Positions 53,524 to 63,504 of a stretch of 64,000 bases of DNA are shown in pieces; the first letter of the stretch is position 1, and every line of letters starts with the position of its first letter. This DNA comes from Streptococcus ratti FA-1 = DSM 20564 (GTDB lineage Bacteria; Bacillota; Bacilli; Lactobacillales; Streptococcaceae): assembly GCF_000286075.1 (NCBI RefSeq), contig NZ_AJTZ01000005.1, positions 1,054,001 to 1,118,000 of the forward strand, written 5' to 3'. A program made the translations under genes and the position numbers. Under the pieces are notes generated by a model that worked only from the letters and a program-made list of their open reading frames with translations, searched no databases and had not been told where the DNA came from.

Positions 53524-54355
53524 AGTGCACCATCACCGCAAAAGCTCCTTCACCTGTGTGAGTCTGAATGATTGACCCTGTTTCCAAAACCGTAATTTCT
53601 TTTTCAACATAGGCCTGTAATTTATCTCTGAGACTCTTAGCAAGTTCGGCAGTTCCCGCATAAGAAATACCAATCTCAGCAATTTTTCGATCTTTAATGT
53701 GAGCAATAAAGCTATCCAGCCATTTATTGAAAGTCTTATTGCCCCGTCCTTTTGTAATTGGATTTAAAACATGGTCTTTGAGCTCCATGACCACTCTGAT
53801 ATTAAGCAAGGAACTGATAAGTCCTGTGACTCGGCCAATCCGTCCGCCCTTAACCAGATTTTCCAATGTTGAAACGCCAATGAATAGTTCCGTTTTCTTT
53901 TTAACTTCTTCGATCTTGGCCAAAACCTCTTCTAAGCTGCTGCCATTCTTAGCTGCTTGAGCAGCTGCAACAACTTGGAATTTCATGGCCTGATCCGTAA
54001 AAGAAGAGTCCAAAACAGTAACATTTGCTCCAGCAATATTGGCTCCCTGACGCGATGCTTCAACCGTTCCTGATAAAGCATGGGTAATATGGATAGCAAC
54101 GATCTGCTCTGCCCCTTCTTTGAGAAGGTGCTCATAGGTTTCAGCAAATAATCCCACAGGCGGCTGACTGGTTTTAGGGAGTGTCTTGCTGTTTTTAGCC
54201 AGCTCACGAAACTTGCCTTCCTCCTTAAGATTATTATCGGAATAAACCACACCGTCAACCATAACAGTTAAGGGAACTACCGTAATATCCAATTCCTTAA
54301 CCAATTCAGGCTCAATCGTAATCGACGAATCAGTGATAATTTTAATTTTACTCAT
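53516..54355 (-). CDS. DegV family fatty-acid-binding protein
   Basis: A 279-aa DegV protein. [23 protein letters not shown] and the [13 protein letters not shown] loop are characteristic, and [12 protein letters not shown] holds the second fatty-acid site. DegV-type proteins are FakB subunits that present fatty acids to the kinase FakA; which acid is bound cannot be read here. AGGA precedes the ATG. It heads the degV-ypmR-ypmS operon, with a TGGTATAAT promoter upstream. Confidence 0.92.
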   Translation of the reverse strand: MSKIKIITDSSITIEPELVKELDITVVPLTVMVDGVVYSDNNLKEEGKFRELAKNSKTLPKTSQPPVGLFAETYEHLLKEGAEQIVAIHITHALSGTVEASRQGANIAGANVTVLDSSFTDQAMKFQVVAAAQAAKNGSSLEEVLAKIEEVKKKTELFIGVSTLENLVKGGRIGRVTGLISSLLNIRVVMELKDHVLNPITKGRGNKTFNKWLDSFIAHIKDRKIAEIGISYAGTAELAKSLRDKLQAYVEKEITVLETGSIIQTHTGEGAFAVMVHYE

Positions 54356-54402
54356 TTTTGATCCTGTTTTATTTAGCTTTCTAATTTTATAGTATCGTCT
54401 TT

Positions 54403-54411
54403 ATTATACCA
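54403..54411 (-). promoter_or_regulatory. degV promoter
   Basis: TGGTATAAT extended -10 on the minus strand, about 48 nt before the ATG. Confidence 0.55.
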
Positions 54412-54609
54412 AATAATCAGCTTTTAGGGGAAATTTTGCAGAAGAAAAAATAAGAAGGCACTGCAAGCTGTCAATATTTTCAGCTAAAAGGAGTTTCCCT
54501 GATATTTACTGAGCGTATTTATCAGTAAAAGCGATTTTAGCAAGAGCATTCTTTGCCCTTTTAAAACGATGAAATTTCCGTGCCTGAGAGCTATTTATAC
54601 GCTGCTTAC

Positions 54610-56268
54610 TCATTTGTTCAGCAATTCTTTGGCCTGTTCACGGGCAGCTGGGGTGACATTATCTCCTGCCAGCATCTTGGCAATTTCTTCAATTCTTTCA
54701 TCCGGGGTTAGGAGACGGACAGTTGAAACAGTAGAGTCCTCGCTGCTTTGCTTTTCAATAAAATATTGATAATCACTGATGGCAATAACCTGGGGCAGGT
54801 GCGAAATAGCCAGAACTTGACCGTGTTGACCAATCTTATAAATCTTTTGAGCTATAGCCTGCGCCACACGGCCTGATACACCGATATCAACCTCATCAAA
54901 AACAATGCTTGTCTTGTCTTCACGGCGGGAAAAGGTTGATTTTATGGCCAGCATCAGCCGAGACAGTTCTCCGCCGGAAGCTACCTTAACCAAAGGTTTG
55001 AAGCCTTCCCCTGGATTTGCTGAAATATAAAACTCAACACTTTCATTTCCTTCACGGTTGAACTTTCCCTTGGTGAAAACTACTTTGAAATCGGCTTTAT
55101 CCATGTAAAGCTCTTTTAATTCCTGCTTGATTTCCTTGGACAGGTGATCTGCAATGGCATGGCGCTTTTGGCTTAACTCTGCCGCTGATGCTACTAAAGA
55201 CTGCTCCAAGGATTTTAATTCTTTTTCAATACCGTCAAAAGACAGATCATTTCCTGTTAAATGATCATATTCCTTGGCAATATTGTCAAAATAATCCAAG
55301 ACATCATCTGCTGAACCGCCGTATTTGCGGGTAATCGCATTTATCGTATCCATCCGCGCCTCAATCTGAGCTAAGGCATTGGCATCAAAATCCAGACTAT
55401 CCAGAATATCTCCCAAACGCTTGCTGACATCTTCCAAAATATAATAAGATTCGCTGAGACTGTCGGATAATTTCTTGTAATCAGTATCGTATTCTTCCAG
55501 ACTTTGCAGATCATTCATGGCAGATCGAACATTAGCCAGACTGGAAAAATCATCATTGTCCAGTAAAACATAAGCATTGGTCAGAGTATCCACAATGAGC
55601 TTGTGATTCATAAGCTTATCGCGTTCTTTTTGCAGTTTCAGATCTTCGCCTGATTTAAGGGCAGCTGCTTCAATCTCAGCAATCTGATACTCCAGCATCT
55701 CAATGCGTGCCTGATGTTCTTGTTCATTTTTGCGCTGATCAAGGACACGTTTACGCAGACTTTTATAGCGGTCAAACAGCTCCTGATAAGTCTGCTTAAC
55801 TGTTTGAAAATTCTCGTCGCCAAATGCATCTAACAGCTGGATGTGTTTTTGCGGACGCATGAGCTCTTCTTGGTCATGCTGACCGTGAATATCCACTAAA
55901 TACTGACCTACAGCACGTAAGGTTGTCAAATTCACCATCTGGCCATTGATACGGCTGATACTGCGCCCGTTTTGCAGAATTTCCCGGCGAATAATCAATT
56001 CATCGGAAGGTTCTATGCCATTATCCTGCAGCAGCTGCTCTAAAAATGGATTGGCATCAACGGAGAAGAAGCCCTCGATTTCTGCCTTAGAACTGCCGTG
56101 GCGAATGACATCAGTACTGGCTCTGCTTCCCAGCATCATATTCATAGCATCGATGATAATGGATTTCCCTGCACCTGTCTCACCAGTCAAAACAGTCATC
56201 CCCTGCTCAAAGCTCAGTGAGATTTCTTTGATAATGGCAAAGTTTTTTATGGCAATTTCTAAAAGCAT
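54610..56268 (-). CDS. recN: DNA repair protein RecN
   Basis: RecN (552 aa) is an SMC-like ATPase in double-strand break repair and natural transformation. Walker A VLTGETGAGKSIIIDA is near the start, a central coiled coil (about 150-370) follows, and the signature VASGGELSRLMLA and Walker B IVFDEVDIGVSG are near the end. GGAGG precedes the ATG. It is the last gene of the xseA-xseB-ispA-tlyA-argR-recN operon, 17 nt after argR. Confidence 0.97.
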   Translation of the reverse strand: MLLEIAIKNFAIIKEISLSFEQGMTVLTGETGAGKSIIIDAMNMMLGSRASTDVIRHGSSKAEIEGFFSVDANPFLEQLLQDNGIEPSDELIIRREILQNGRSISRINGQMVNLTTLRAVGQYLVDIHGQHDQEELMRPQKHIQLLDAFGDENFQTVKQTYQELFDRYKSLRKRVLDQRKNEQEHQARIEMLEYQIAEIEAAALKSGEDLKLQKERDKLMNHKLIVDTLTNAYVLLDNDDFSSLANVRSAMNDLQSLEEYDTDYKKLSDSLSESYYILEDVSKRLGDILDSLDFDANALAQIEARMDTINAITRKYGGSADDVLDYFDNIAKEYDHLTGNDLSFDGIEKELKSLEQSLVASAAELSQKRHAIADHLSKEIKQELKELYMDKADFKVVFTKGKFNREGNESVEFYISANPGEGFKPLVKVASGGELSRLMLAIKSTFSRREDKTSIVFDEVDIGVSGRVAQAIAQKIYKIGQHGQVLAISHLPQVIAISDYQYFIEKQSSEDSTVSTVRLLTPDERIEEIAKMLAGDNVTPAAREQAKELLNK

Positions 56269-56285
56269 GCTCCCTCCTTTTCAAT

Positions 56286-56750
56286 CTAGTCTTTCATCCA
56301 AGTCTTAATTTCCTGGCGGATTCTGTCACTGTCCTTAGGACTTTTAGCCAGTAAAAGCAGACTGTTATCATCAGCGATCAGACTAAAAATAAGCCCCTCA
56401 AACTGTTCGAGCAAGAAACGTTTAAGCAGGTAGCTGGTTCCCGGCACAACATCAATATGAAGGAAATTTTCCAAACCGGAAATTTCATCCGAGACAGCTT
56501 TAATTGAATTTTCTGTAGGTTTAGGCGCAGATGCTTCTTTTCGGGTGTTTCCTTTAGACAGACCGTAGATATATCGACCGTTTGCAGTCGGTACCTTAAT
56601 AATTCCCACTTCATTAATATCACGGGAAATAGTCGCCTGCGTTGCCTGCAGACCTTCTTTTTCTAAAAGCCTAACCAATTCATTTTGAGTTTCGATATCA
56701 TTTTCTAAAACAATCTTTTTGATTAATTCTAACCGTTCACGCTTTTTCAT
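56286..56750 (-). CDS. argR: Arginine repressor ArgR/AhrC
   Basis: A 154-aa hexameric regulator. The N-terminal winged helix contains ETQNELVRLLEKEGLQATQA then TISRDINEVGI. The C-terminal domain that binds arginine and forms the hexamer begins near residue 80, with DVVPGTSYLLKRFLLEQ and AKSPKDSDRIRQEI. The ATG at 56750 overlaps the end of tlyA by 14 nt; the longer frame is not family-like. Position between tlyA and recN is conserved in Firmicutes. Confidence 0.95.
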   Translation of the reverse strand: MKKRERLELIKKIVLENDIETQNELVRLLEKEGLQATQATISRDINEVGIIKVPTANGRYIYGLSKGNTRKEASAPKPTENSIKAVSDEISGLENFLHIDVVPGTSYLLKRFLLEQFEGLIFSLIADDNSLLLLAKSPKDSDRIRQEIKTWMKD

Positions 56751-57564
56751 TCTTTTTAAATTCCTCGTGTGCTTGTTCCACAACAGCCTCAATACTTACT
56801 GCAGCCTTATTTTCAGGCTGGTCTGATTTTTCTAAATGGGCCAAAAATTCAATATTGCCGTGCCCCCCCTGAATGGGCGAAAAAGCCAGACTCTTAACTG
56901 TAAAGCCGCAATCTGCCGCAAAAGCTGTTACATCTTTCAAGACGTTTTTATGAACCTGCCTGTCCTTAACAATCCCATGTTTGCCAATTTGCTCACGCCC
57001 TGCCTCAAATTGTGGCTTGATTAAAGCAACTACTTGACCAGAATCCGCTAAAATATTGACTAATGCGGGCAAAATTAAAGCCAGCGAAATAAAACTCACA
57101 TCAATAGATGCAAAGGCCGGCTGACCCTTTATAAAATCCTTTGGTTCTGCATAGCGAAAGTTGTACTGCTCCATACTCAGCACGCGCTCATTTTGGCGCA
57201 GTTTCCACACTAATTGATTGGTGCCAACATCAACGGCATAAACCAGCTTGGCACCATTTTGCAGCATAACATCCGTAAAACCGCCTGTTGAGGCACCGAT
57301 ATCCAAGGTTACCTTACCATCTACTGAAAGATCAAAAACCTTTAATGCCTTTTCTAATTTTAGCCCACCGCGGCTGACATATTTTAATTTCTCGCCCTTT
57401 AATTTTAATTCAGTTGCTGCATCAATTTTTTCGCCAGGTTTATCATAGCGCTGACCGTTTAAAACAGCCACGACCAAACCGGCCATAACTCCCCGTTTAG
57501 CTTGTTCTCTTGTATCAAAGAGGCCTTGTTTGTAAGCTAAAACATCCACTCTTTCCTTAGACAT
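56737..57564 (-). CDS. tlyA: TlyA family rRNA methyltransferase / hemolysin-like protein
   Basis: A 275-aa protein with an N-terminal S4 RNA-binding domain (RVDVLAYKQGLFDTREQAKR) and an FtsJ-like methyltransferase fold (LDIGASTGGFTDVMLQNGA, VYAVDVGTNQLVW). TlyA proteins 2'-O-methylate rRNA in mycobacteria; the reaction in streptococci is inferred. It overlaps ispA by 8 nt and argR by 14 nt, so translation is coupled. Confidence 0.93.
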   Translation of the reverse strand: MSKERVDVLAYKQGLFDTREQAKRGVMAGLVVAVLNGQRYDKPGEKIDAATELKLKGEKLKYVSRGGLKLEKALKVFDLSVDGKVTLDIGASTGGFTDVMLQNGAKLVYAVDVGTNQLVWKLRQNERVLSMEQYNFRYAEPKDFIKGQPAFASIDVSFISLALILPALVNILADSGQVVALIKPQFEAGREQIGKHGIVKDRQVHKNVLKDVTAFAADCGFTVKSLAFSPIQGGHGNIEFLAHLEKSDQPENKAAVSIEAVVEQAHEEFKKNEKA

Positions 57565-58426
57565 GGAGACGCAACCTTTCTATTATTGTTTCAATTCCTT
57601 TAGCATTAAATTGCTCTTCTAAGGCTAATTTTTGGAAAATAGCTTGCGCTTGGTTGAGGGAATCTTCCAAAATATCATAAGACTTATCCAAGCCTAAAAG
57701 ACTGGGGTAGGTTGATTTTTCAGCACTCAAATCCTTTTGTGGTGTCTTGCCCAACTGAGCAAAATCAGCCGTTACATCTAAAATATCATCACGCACCTGA
57801 AAAGCCAAACCGACTAATTCACCTGCCTGACGCAGCTGAGCAAGGGCTTTTTCTGGCAGCTCTGCTATTATTCCCGCCGCCACAAAAGGAAAAGTCAAGA
57901 GTTTCCCTGTCTTATTGGCATGAATTTTGGCCAAATCTGCCAAATCCAGCTGAACATGTTCGCCCTTAATATCCAGCATTTGCCCGCCGACCATGCCATA
58001 GGTTCCTGCAGCATCTGACAACTCTGCTATCAACCTTACCTTTATATCAGCCTTTAAGTCAGCCTTAGCCAGCAAACCAAAGGGATCTAGAAAAAGACTG
58101 TCACCAGCTAAAATGGCTGTCGCTTCATCAAACTTCTTATGATTGGTCAGCTGACCCCGTCTATAATCATCATTATCCATAGCAGGCAGGTCATCATGAA
58201 TCAAACTGCCGGTATGAATCATCTCTAGGCTTGCCGCCACCTGATAGTGGGCTTCTGTTAAGCTTAAGCCAAAACCTTGCAGAAGCTCTAAAAACAGCAA
58301 AGGTCTGATACGTTTTCCGCCAGCGTGAATTGAATATAAAACGGCCTCAATAAGATCTTTGGAGACGGCCTGTTGAGCATAGTAAGCCTGCAGAGCTCGG
58401 TCAATTTTTTTAATTTTCTTATCCAC
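57557..58426 (-). CDS. ispA: Farnesyl diphosphate synthase
   Basis: Makes farnesyl diphosphate from IPP and DMAPP or GPP for undecaprenol and other isoprenoids. The 289-aa protein has the first Asp-rich motif DDLPAMDNDD and the second DDILD, with GGKRIRPLL near the start. It follows xseB by 2 nt and overlaps tlyA, in the conserved order. Confidence 0.97.
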   Translation of the reverse strand: MDKKIKKIDRALQAYYAQQAVSKDLIEAVLYSIHAGGKRIRPLLFLELLQGFGLSLTEAHYQVAASLEMIHTGSLIHDDLPAMDNDDYRRGQLTNHKKFDEATAILAGDSLFLDPFGLLAKADLKADIKVRLIAELSDAAGTYGMVGGQMLDIKGEHVQLDLADLAKIHANKTGKLLTFPFVAAGIIAELPEKALAQLRQAGELVGLAFQVRDDILDVTADFAQLGKTPQKDLSAEKSTYPSLLGLDKSYDILEDSLNQAQAIFQKLALEEQFNAKGIETIIERLRLHV

Positions 58427-58428
58427 AA

Positions 58429-58644
58429 TCAGTCCATTTCCGCTTCGCTGCCATCAGCCTGCATGACTTTGACCAGAGTCTTTTCAGCTGACTCCAATGT
58501 TTTTTGTAGGTCTTTAGAAAGCAGCATACCCTTTTGAAATTGAGCAATCGCTTCTTCAAGAGGAACTTCACCATTTTCCAATTGACTCACAATTTCTTCT
58601 AAATCTTGTAAATTCTCTTCAAATGTTTTTTTCTTATTTGACAT
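58429..58644 (-). CDS. xseB: Exodeoxyribonuclease VII small subunit
   Basis: A 71-aa helical protein ([20 protein letters not shown], then [13 protein letters not shown]) that assembles with XseA. It overlaps the end of xseA by 11 nt. Confidence 0.96.
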   Translation of the reverse strand: MSNKKKTFEENLQDLEEIVSQLENGEVPLEEAIAQFQKGMLLSKDLQKTLESAEKTLVKVMQADGSEAEMD

Positions 58645-59962
58645 CTTCTACCTCCACTTGAACATAGCCATCTTTCATTTCAAGCTTCAAGTGATCTCCT
58701 TTTTTGATTTGCTGGGTTGATTGAATAATATGATTATCCTTTTGAACAATAGCATAGCCACGCGCTACAATCCGAGTCGTATCCAAAGACAAAAGCGCAT
58801 CCTGTGCCTTTTCAAAACGAGCTAACTTACTGTCATATTGGCTGCTCATATGGCTTAACAGCAAACGCTGATCTTGTTTTAATTGTTCTTGATAACGCTG
58901 AATGCGCTGGGATAAATCAAGAGACAGCAGCCTCTGCCTTAGTAGATTCTCCTTGCGGTCATAAGTATCATAAGTCTGCCGCACCTTGGTCAGCAAACGC
59001 GTTTTTAAGTGATCCAGCTTTTGAACATAAGCATCATAGAGCCTTTCGGGCTGTCTAAAAATAACTGAGTTCTGTAATTTTCTAACCTGTTCACCCTTTT
59101 GTTTAATCAGGCGCATAACCGCTTGGTAAGAGCGCATCTGTCTTTCTTGAAGGAAGGCCAATAAATCAGCCTTGGTCACAGGTGTTGCCAATTCAGCTGC
59201 CGCTGTTGGTGTTGCCGCCCTGCGATCCGCCACGAAATCAGCCAAGGTTGTATCCGTTTCGTGTCCAACACTGGAAATAATGGGCAGATGCGATTCAAAG
59301 ATGGCCTCTACTACAATCTCCTCATTAAAAGCCCAGAGATCCTCAATGGAACCTCCGCCGCGGCCGACAATGAGCAGGTCTAAATCACCGCGTTCATTAG
59401 CCAAACGAATGTTGTCAGCCACTTCCTGCGCTGCCCCTTCACCTTGAACCTTGGTTGGAAACAGTAGAATATGAACTCCGGGAAAACGGCGTGAAACTGT
59501 GGTGATAATATCTCTGATAACCGCACCGCTAGGACTGGTGACAACACCAATCTTTTTAACAAACTGCGGCAATCTTTGCTTATGTCTATCGTCAAAATAA
59601 CCAGCCTCAGCCAGCTTTTTCTTAAGCTGTTCAAATTGAATGGCTAGTGCACCAATACCATCTGGCTCTGCCTTTTCAATGATAATGGAATAAGATCCGC
59701 TGGGTTCATAGAGCTGTACACGGCCAATAACATTAATTTTCATACCTTCTTCAAGCTCAAAGCCCAATTTTTTATAAATACCGCCCCACATGGTCGCCTG
59801 AATGACAGCTTTCTCATCTTTAAGAGAAAAGTACTGATGATTGGGGCGCTTTCTGAAATTGGAAACCTGACCTGTCAGATAAACCCGTTCCAAATAAGGA
59901 TCGCGATCAAATTTTAATTTCAAATACTTGGTTAAAGAAGATACTGATAAATAATCTGACAT
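58634..59962 (-). CDS. xseA: Exodeoxyribonuclease VII large subunit
   Basis: The 442-aa catalytic subunit degrades single-stranded DNA. An OB-fold (about 5-95) precedes the nuclease domain with [29 protein letters not shown] and [17 protein letters not shown], followed by coiled helices (about 265-390). ATG 59962 has only a weak purine run before it (AAGAT). The promoter TGGTATAAT (60102-60094) gives a leader of about 125 nt. First gene of a six-gene operon. Confidence 0.97.
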   Translation of the reverse strand: MSDYLSVSSLTKYLKLKFDRDPYLERVYLTGQVSNFRKRPNHQYFSLKDEKAVIQATMWGGIYKKLGFELEEGMKINVIGRVQLYEPSGSYSIIIEKAEPDGIGALAIQFEQLKKKLAEAGYFDDRHKQRLPQFVKKIGVVTSPSGAVIRDIITTVSRRFPGVHILLFPTKVQGEGAAQEVADNIRLANERGDLDLLIVGRGGGSIEDLWAFNEEIVVEAIFESHLPIISSVGHETDTTLADFVADRRAATPTAAAELATPVTKADLLAFLQERQMRSYQAVMRLIKQKGEQVRKLQNSVIFRQPERLYDAYVQKLDHLKTRLLTKVRQTYDTYDRKENLLRQRLLSLDLSQRIQRYQEQLKQDQRLLLSHMSSQYDSKLARFEKAQDALLSLDTTRIVARGYAIVQKDNHIIQSTQQIKKGDHLKLEMKDGYVQVEVEDVK

Positions 59963-60402
59963 AAATCTTATCTAGTAGACAACGAAAAATAACCCTAAAC
60001 ATTATCTGAAACCCATAATTCCAGAACTAATAATATTTGTGATTTTTCAGCAGTCTTTATTCAGGCTCCTTTCTTTTATGCATAGATATAATCATTATAC
60101 CAAAAAATGAAAATTTATACTGCCTTTTGAGATGGAAAATCAAAGAGACGGCTCACCTATACTTCCCTAAGAATCAAAAACAACAAAAAACTCAGATTCA
60201 GGATTAGTCTCATCTGGGCAGTTTGATCCTTCACTTTCAAAAACGGCAAGGCTTGAAAATCTAAAATAAAACGTTTACAATAGAGAACTAGAACAAGCTT
60301 ACTCTATAAAGAGTTTCTTCAAGAGAAGCTCTCGCCGCAGACTGTTTAACCGTTGACAGCTATCTCGTCAGCATTAATAGTCAAATATAGGAGAATCGCA
60401 TT
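59963..60402. promoter_or_regulatory. Divergent control region between xseA and lytS
   Basis: The minus-strand xseA promoter is TGGTATAAT (60102-60094). The plus-strand lytS promoter is TTGAAA (60253-60258) and TACAAT (60276-60281), spacer 17, with a leader of about 115 nt. No gene or repeat is seen elsewhere in the region. Confidence 0.65.
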
Positions 60403-62145
60403 ATGTTAATGATATTATTGTTCCAGAGACTTGGTATTATCATGATTCTAGCCTTTTTACTGGTCAATAACAGCTATTTCCGACAGCTGATTGAAGAACG
60501 TTCCAAACGTGAAAAGCTGGTTCTCATTTTTATTTTTGGTATTTTTGTCATTATTTCTAATATGACAGGGATTGAAATCACTAGCGATAAAAGCTTAGTA
60601 GAGCGTCCTATTTTGACGACTATTTCCCATTCAGACTCTTTGGCTAATACCAGAACTCTGGTCATTACAACAGCTAGTCTGGTGGGCGGTCCCTTAGTTG
60701 GAACTGTTGTGGGTATTATCGGCGGCATCCATCGATTCTTCCAAGGAAATTTTTCAGGTGCCTTTTATATTGTCAGTTCTGCTTTGGTGGGATACATTAG
60801 CGGTCGACTGGGTGATAAATTGAAGGCTAATAACCTTTATCCATCTACTTCTCAAGTCATTGTTATCAGCATTATTGCTGAATGCATTCAAATGCTTTTT
60901 GTTGGTTTCTTTACAGGCTGGGATTTGGTCAAACTGATTTTCATTCCTATGATGCTGCTTAACAGTCTGGGATCGACTTTGTTCTTAGCCATTCTTAAAA
61001 CTTACCTGTCTAATGAAAGACAGCTGCGTGCCGTTCAGACTCGGGATGTTTTGGATTTGACGCAGCAAACCTTGCCTTATCTAAGACAGGGGCTGAGTCA
61101 GCAATCAGCTGCTAAAGTCTGCAATATTATCAAGCAGCATACCAATTTTGATGCTGTTGGTCTGACTGATCGGACAAATGTTTTAGCTCATATCGGCGTT
61201 GGACAGGATCATCATATTTCGGGACAGCCTGTCAAAACTGACCTCTCAAAAAGTGTCATTTTAAGCGGTCAGCCGCAAGTTGCCTTAGATAAAAAAGCCA
61301 TTGCCTGTCCAGATCAAGGCTGTCTCCTAAACTCAGCTATTGTTGTTCCGCTCAAAATCAATGATGAGACAGTTGGTGCCTTAAAAATGTATTTTTCCGG
61401 TGATAAAAAGATGACTGAAGTCGAAGAAAATCTCGCTCTGGGTCTCTCGCAAATTTTCTCTGGTCAGCTGGCTATCGGTATTGCTGAGGAACAAAATAAA
61501 TTAGCCAGCATTGCAGAAATCAAGGCCTTACAGTCCCAGATTAATCCACACTTCTTCTTCAATGCTATCAATACTATCAGCGCCTTGATTCGTCTTGATG
61601 CCAATAAAGCCCGCTATGCTCTCATGCAATTAAGTACTTTTTTTAGAACCAGTCTGCAAGGCGGTCAAGATAGAGAAATTACTTTAGAACAGGAAAAAGC
61701 GCATGTTGATGCTTATATGAATCTTGAAAAGCTGCGCTTTCCTGATAAGTATCAGCTAGACTATTATATTACTGTTCCGAGCAAGATGACCTTGCCTCCC
61801 TTTGGTTTACAAGTCTTGGTTGAAAATGCAGTACGCCACGCTTTTAAAGATCGAAAAAAGGATAACCGTATCTGTATTTCTATAACGGATCAGGGAGATT
61901 GTTACAAGGTGGCTGTCAGCGACAATGGTCAGGGTATTTCTCCTAATATTATTGACAAATTAGGTCAGGAAACCGTATCCGAAAGCAAGGGAACGGGAAC
62001 AGCCCTTGTTAACTTGAACAATCGCTTAAACCTGCTTTACGGCAGTGCTAGTCAGCTGCACTTTGACAGTACAGATAACGGAACAACCGTCTGGTATGAG
62101 ATTCCTTATCAAAAAGGAGATAGAGATGAAAATTTTAATTCTTGA
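60403..62145 (+). CDS. lytS: Sensor histidine kinase LytS
   Basis: A 580-aa sensor of the LytS class. Five to six membrane helices (about 5-205, the 5TM-5TMR_LYT domain) are followed by a GAF domain (about 225-355), the HisKA-7TM-like phosphoacceptor with [20 protein letters not shown] (His), and an ATPase domain ([31 protein letters not shown]). LytST senses membrane potential or glucose/oxygen state in S. mutans and controls lrgAB. AGGAGA precedes the ATG. Confidence 0.96.
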   Translation: MLMILLFQRLGIIMILAFLLVNNSYFRQLIEERSKREKLVLIFIFGIFVIISNMTGIEITSDKSLVERPILTTISHSDSLANTRTLVITTASLVGGPLVGTVVGIIGGIHRFFQGNFSGAFYIVSSALVGYISGRLGDKLKANNLYPSTSQVIVISIIAECIQMLFVGFFTGWDLVKLIFIPMMLLNSLGSTLFLAILKTYLSNERQLRAVQTRDVLDLTQQTLPYLRQGLSQQSAAKVCNIIKQHTNFDAVGLTDRTNVLAHIGVGQDHHISGQPVKTDLSKSVILSGQPQVALDKKAIACPDQGCLLNSAIVVPLKINDETVGALKMYFSGDKKMTEVEENLALGLSQIFSGQLAIGIAEEQNKLASIAEIKALQSQINPHFFFNAINTISALIRLDANKARYALMQLSTFFRTSLQGGQDREITLEQEKAHVDAYMNLEKLRFPDKYQLDYYITVPSKMTLPPFGLQVLVENAVRHAFKDRKKDNRICISITDQGDCYKVAVSDNGQGISPNIIDKLGQETVSESKGTGTALVNLNNRLNLLYGSASQLHFDSTDNGTTVWYEIPYQKGDRDENFNS

Positions 62146-62860
62146 CGACGAGATGCTAGCAAGACAGGAGCTTACTTTTTTAATTCAGCAAAGCAAGGAA
62201 CTTGACCATCCTGATATTTTTGAAGCAGAAGATATTAGCAGCGCTGAAAAAATTCTTTTTCGTCAGCAGATCGATTTAATTTTTCTTGATATTTCACTCA
62301 GCGAGGAAAATGGTTTTACCCTAGCCAACCAATTAGAACAGCTAGCACATCCGCCGCTTGTAGTCTTTGCAACAGCCTATGATAATTATGCTGTCAAAGC
62401 TTTTGAAAGCAATGCTGCCGATTATATTTTGAAACCTTTTGAACAGGAACGCGTGGATAAAGCCCTAGCCAAGGTCAAAAAAATGCAGCATTTATCTGCA
62501 AGAGATGAACCAAGCCTAGCAGATAAGAAAGGCGTTGAATTACTCACATTGACTCTGGCAGACAGAAGTGTCGTCCTCAAGCTGCCAGATATTATAGCTG
62601 CCAGCATTGAAGATGGTGAATTGACTGTTAGCACCAAAAGCAATAGCTATACTATCAAGAAAACACTAAATTGGTTTAAATCTCGCGCCAAGACTAATTA
62701 TTTTTTACAAATTCATCGCAATACTGTTGTTAATCTGGAAATGATTCAGGAAATTCAGCCTTGGTTCAATCATACACTCTTACTGGTGATGGTTAATGGT
62801 GAAAAATTTCCAGTCGGACGTTCTTATATGAAAGAGTTGAACGCTCATTTGACCTTATAA
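62126..62860 (+). CDS. lytT: LytTR response regulator LytT (LytR)
   Basis: A 244-aa response regulator. Receiver domain: DDE near residue 7-9, phosphoacceptor Asp55 in [12 protein letters not shown], and the conserved Lys in YILKPF. The LytTR DNA-binding domain occupies about 140-244 ([26 protein letters not shown]). ATG 62126 has AAAGGAGA upstream and overlaps the end of lytS by 20 nt, so the two are coupled. It should activate lrgAB, 175 bp downstream. Confidence 0.96.
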   Translation: MKILILDDEMLARQELTFLIQQSKELDHPDIFEAEDISSAEKILFRQQIDLIFLDISLSEENGFTLANQLEQLAHPPLVVFATAYDNYAVKAFESNAADYILKPFEQERVDKALAKVKKMQHLSARDEPSLADKKGVELLTLTLADRSVVLKLPDIIAASIEDGELTVSTKSNSYTIKKTLNWFKSRAKTNYFLQIHRNTVVNLEMIQEIQPWFNHTLLLVMVNGEKFPVGRSYMKELNAHLTL

Positions 62861-62926
62861 ATGGATTAATTTCATTCACCCCTCAAAATTTTCATTTGAC
62901 AATTTTGCATTGGCATTAAGGAGTTG

Positions 62927-62943
62927 AATATTGCAATTCAGCT
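62927..62943. repeat. Inverted repeat upstream of lrgA
   Basis: TTGAAT and ATTCA flank a short centre between the lytT stop and the lrgA promoter; a possible regulator site in the lrgAB control region. Confidence 0.35.
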
Positions 62944-62970
62944 TCTTTTTTTTGCAATCGGGGATAATTT

Positions 62971-63001
62971 TGAAAACGTTTTACACAAAATGAGCTACAA
63001 T
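62971..63001 (+). promoter_or_regulatory. lrgA promoter region with cre-like site
   Basis: TGAAAACGTTTTACA (62971-62985) is close to the CcpA cre consensus and lies just upstream of the -10 TACAAT (62996-63001). No consensus -35 is present, as expected for a promoter that needs an activator such as LytT. Confidence 0.6.
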
Positions 63002-63035
63002 AACATTGTCAAGAAAGGAAGGAGTCATCAGTATT

Positions 63036-63503
63036 ATGAAACACACTAGTAAAGTAACCCAATCAAAATCTGCACCCATGTTTATTCAAATGTCTATTTA
63101 TGCTGCTATTCTGTTAGTTTCTCAAGTTATCTCAGAATTACTGCCTAAAACCTTACCGATTCCAACCACAGTCATCGGTTTAATCCTGATGTATATTCTC
63201 TTATGCAGTCATCTTATCAAGGTTGAATGGGTAGACTCCTTAGGTTCCTTACTCATTAGTATGATTGGTTTCATGTTTGTCCCATCAGGTATTTCCTTAG
63301 CGGCTAATTTAAATATTATCAAATCTGAAGGGTTGCAGTTAGTCATTGTTATCAGCCTGTCAACCATCTTGATGCTCATTATTGTGACCTATATGACATC
63401 TCTCATTCTATTGCTTAAAAAATTGAGCTTTAGCACTCTTTGGGAAAAATTAACGACTCACAGTTTTGATAAAAAACTGAGTAAGAAAGTAGGGGGAAAA
63501 TAA
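63036..63503 (+). CDS. lrgA: Holin-like protein LrgA
   Basis: A 155-aa membrane protein of the LrgA/CidA family with four helices; ISELLPKTLPIPTTVIGLIL and the IGFMFVPSGISL loop are characteristic. With LrgB it modulates murein hydrolase activity and autolysis, and in S. mutans pyruvate uptake. ATG 63036 is chosen (GGAGG-like AAGGAG 11 nt upstream); the frame is open ten codons further up. Confidence 0.95.
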   Translation: MKHTSKVTQSKSAPMFIQMSIYAAILLVSQVISELLPKTLPIPTTVIGLILMYILLCSHLIKVEWVDSLGSLLISMIGFMFVPSGISLAANLNIIKSEGLQLVIVISLSTILMLIIVTYMTSLILLLKKLSFSTLWEKLTTHSFDKKLSKKVGGK

Positions 63504-63504
63504 A

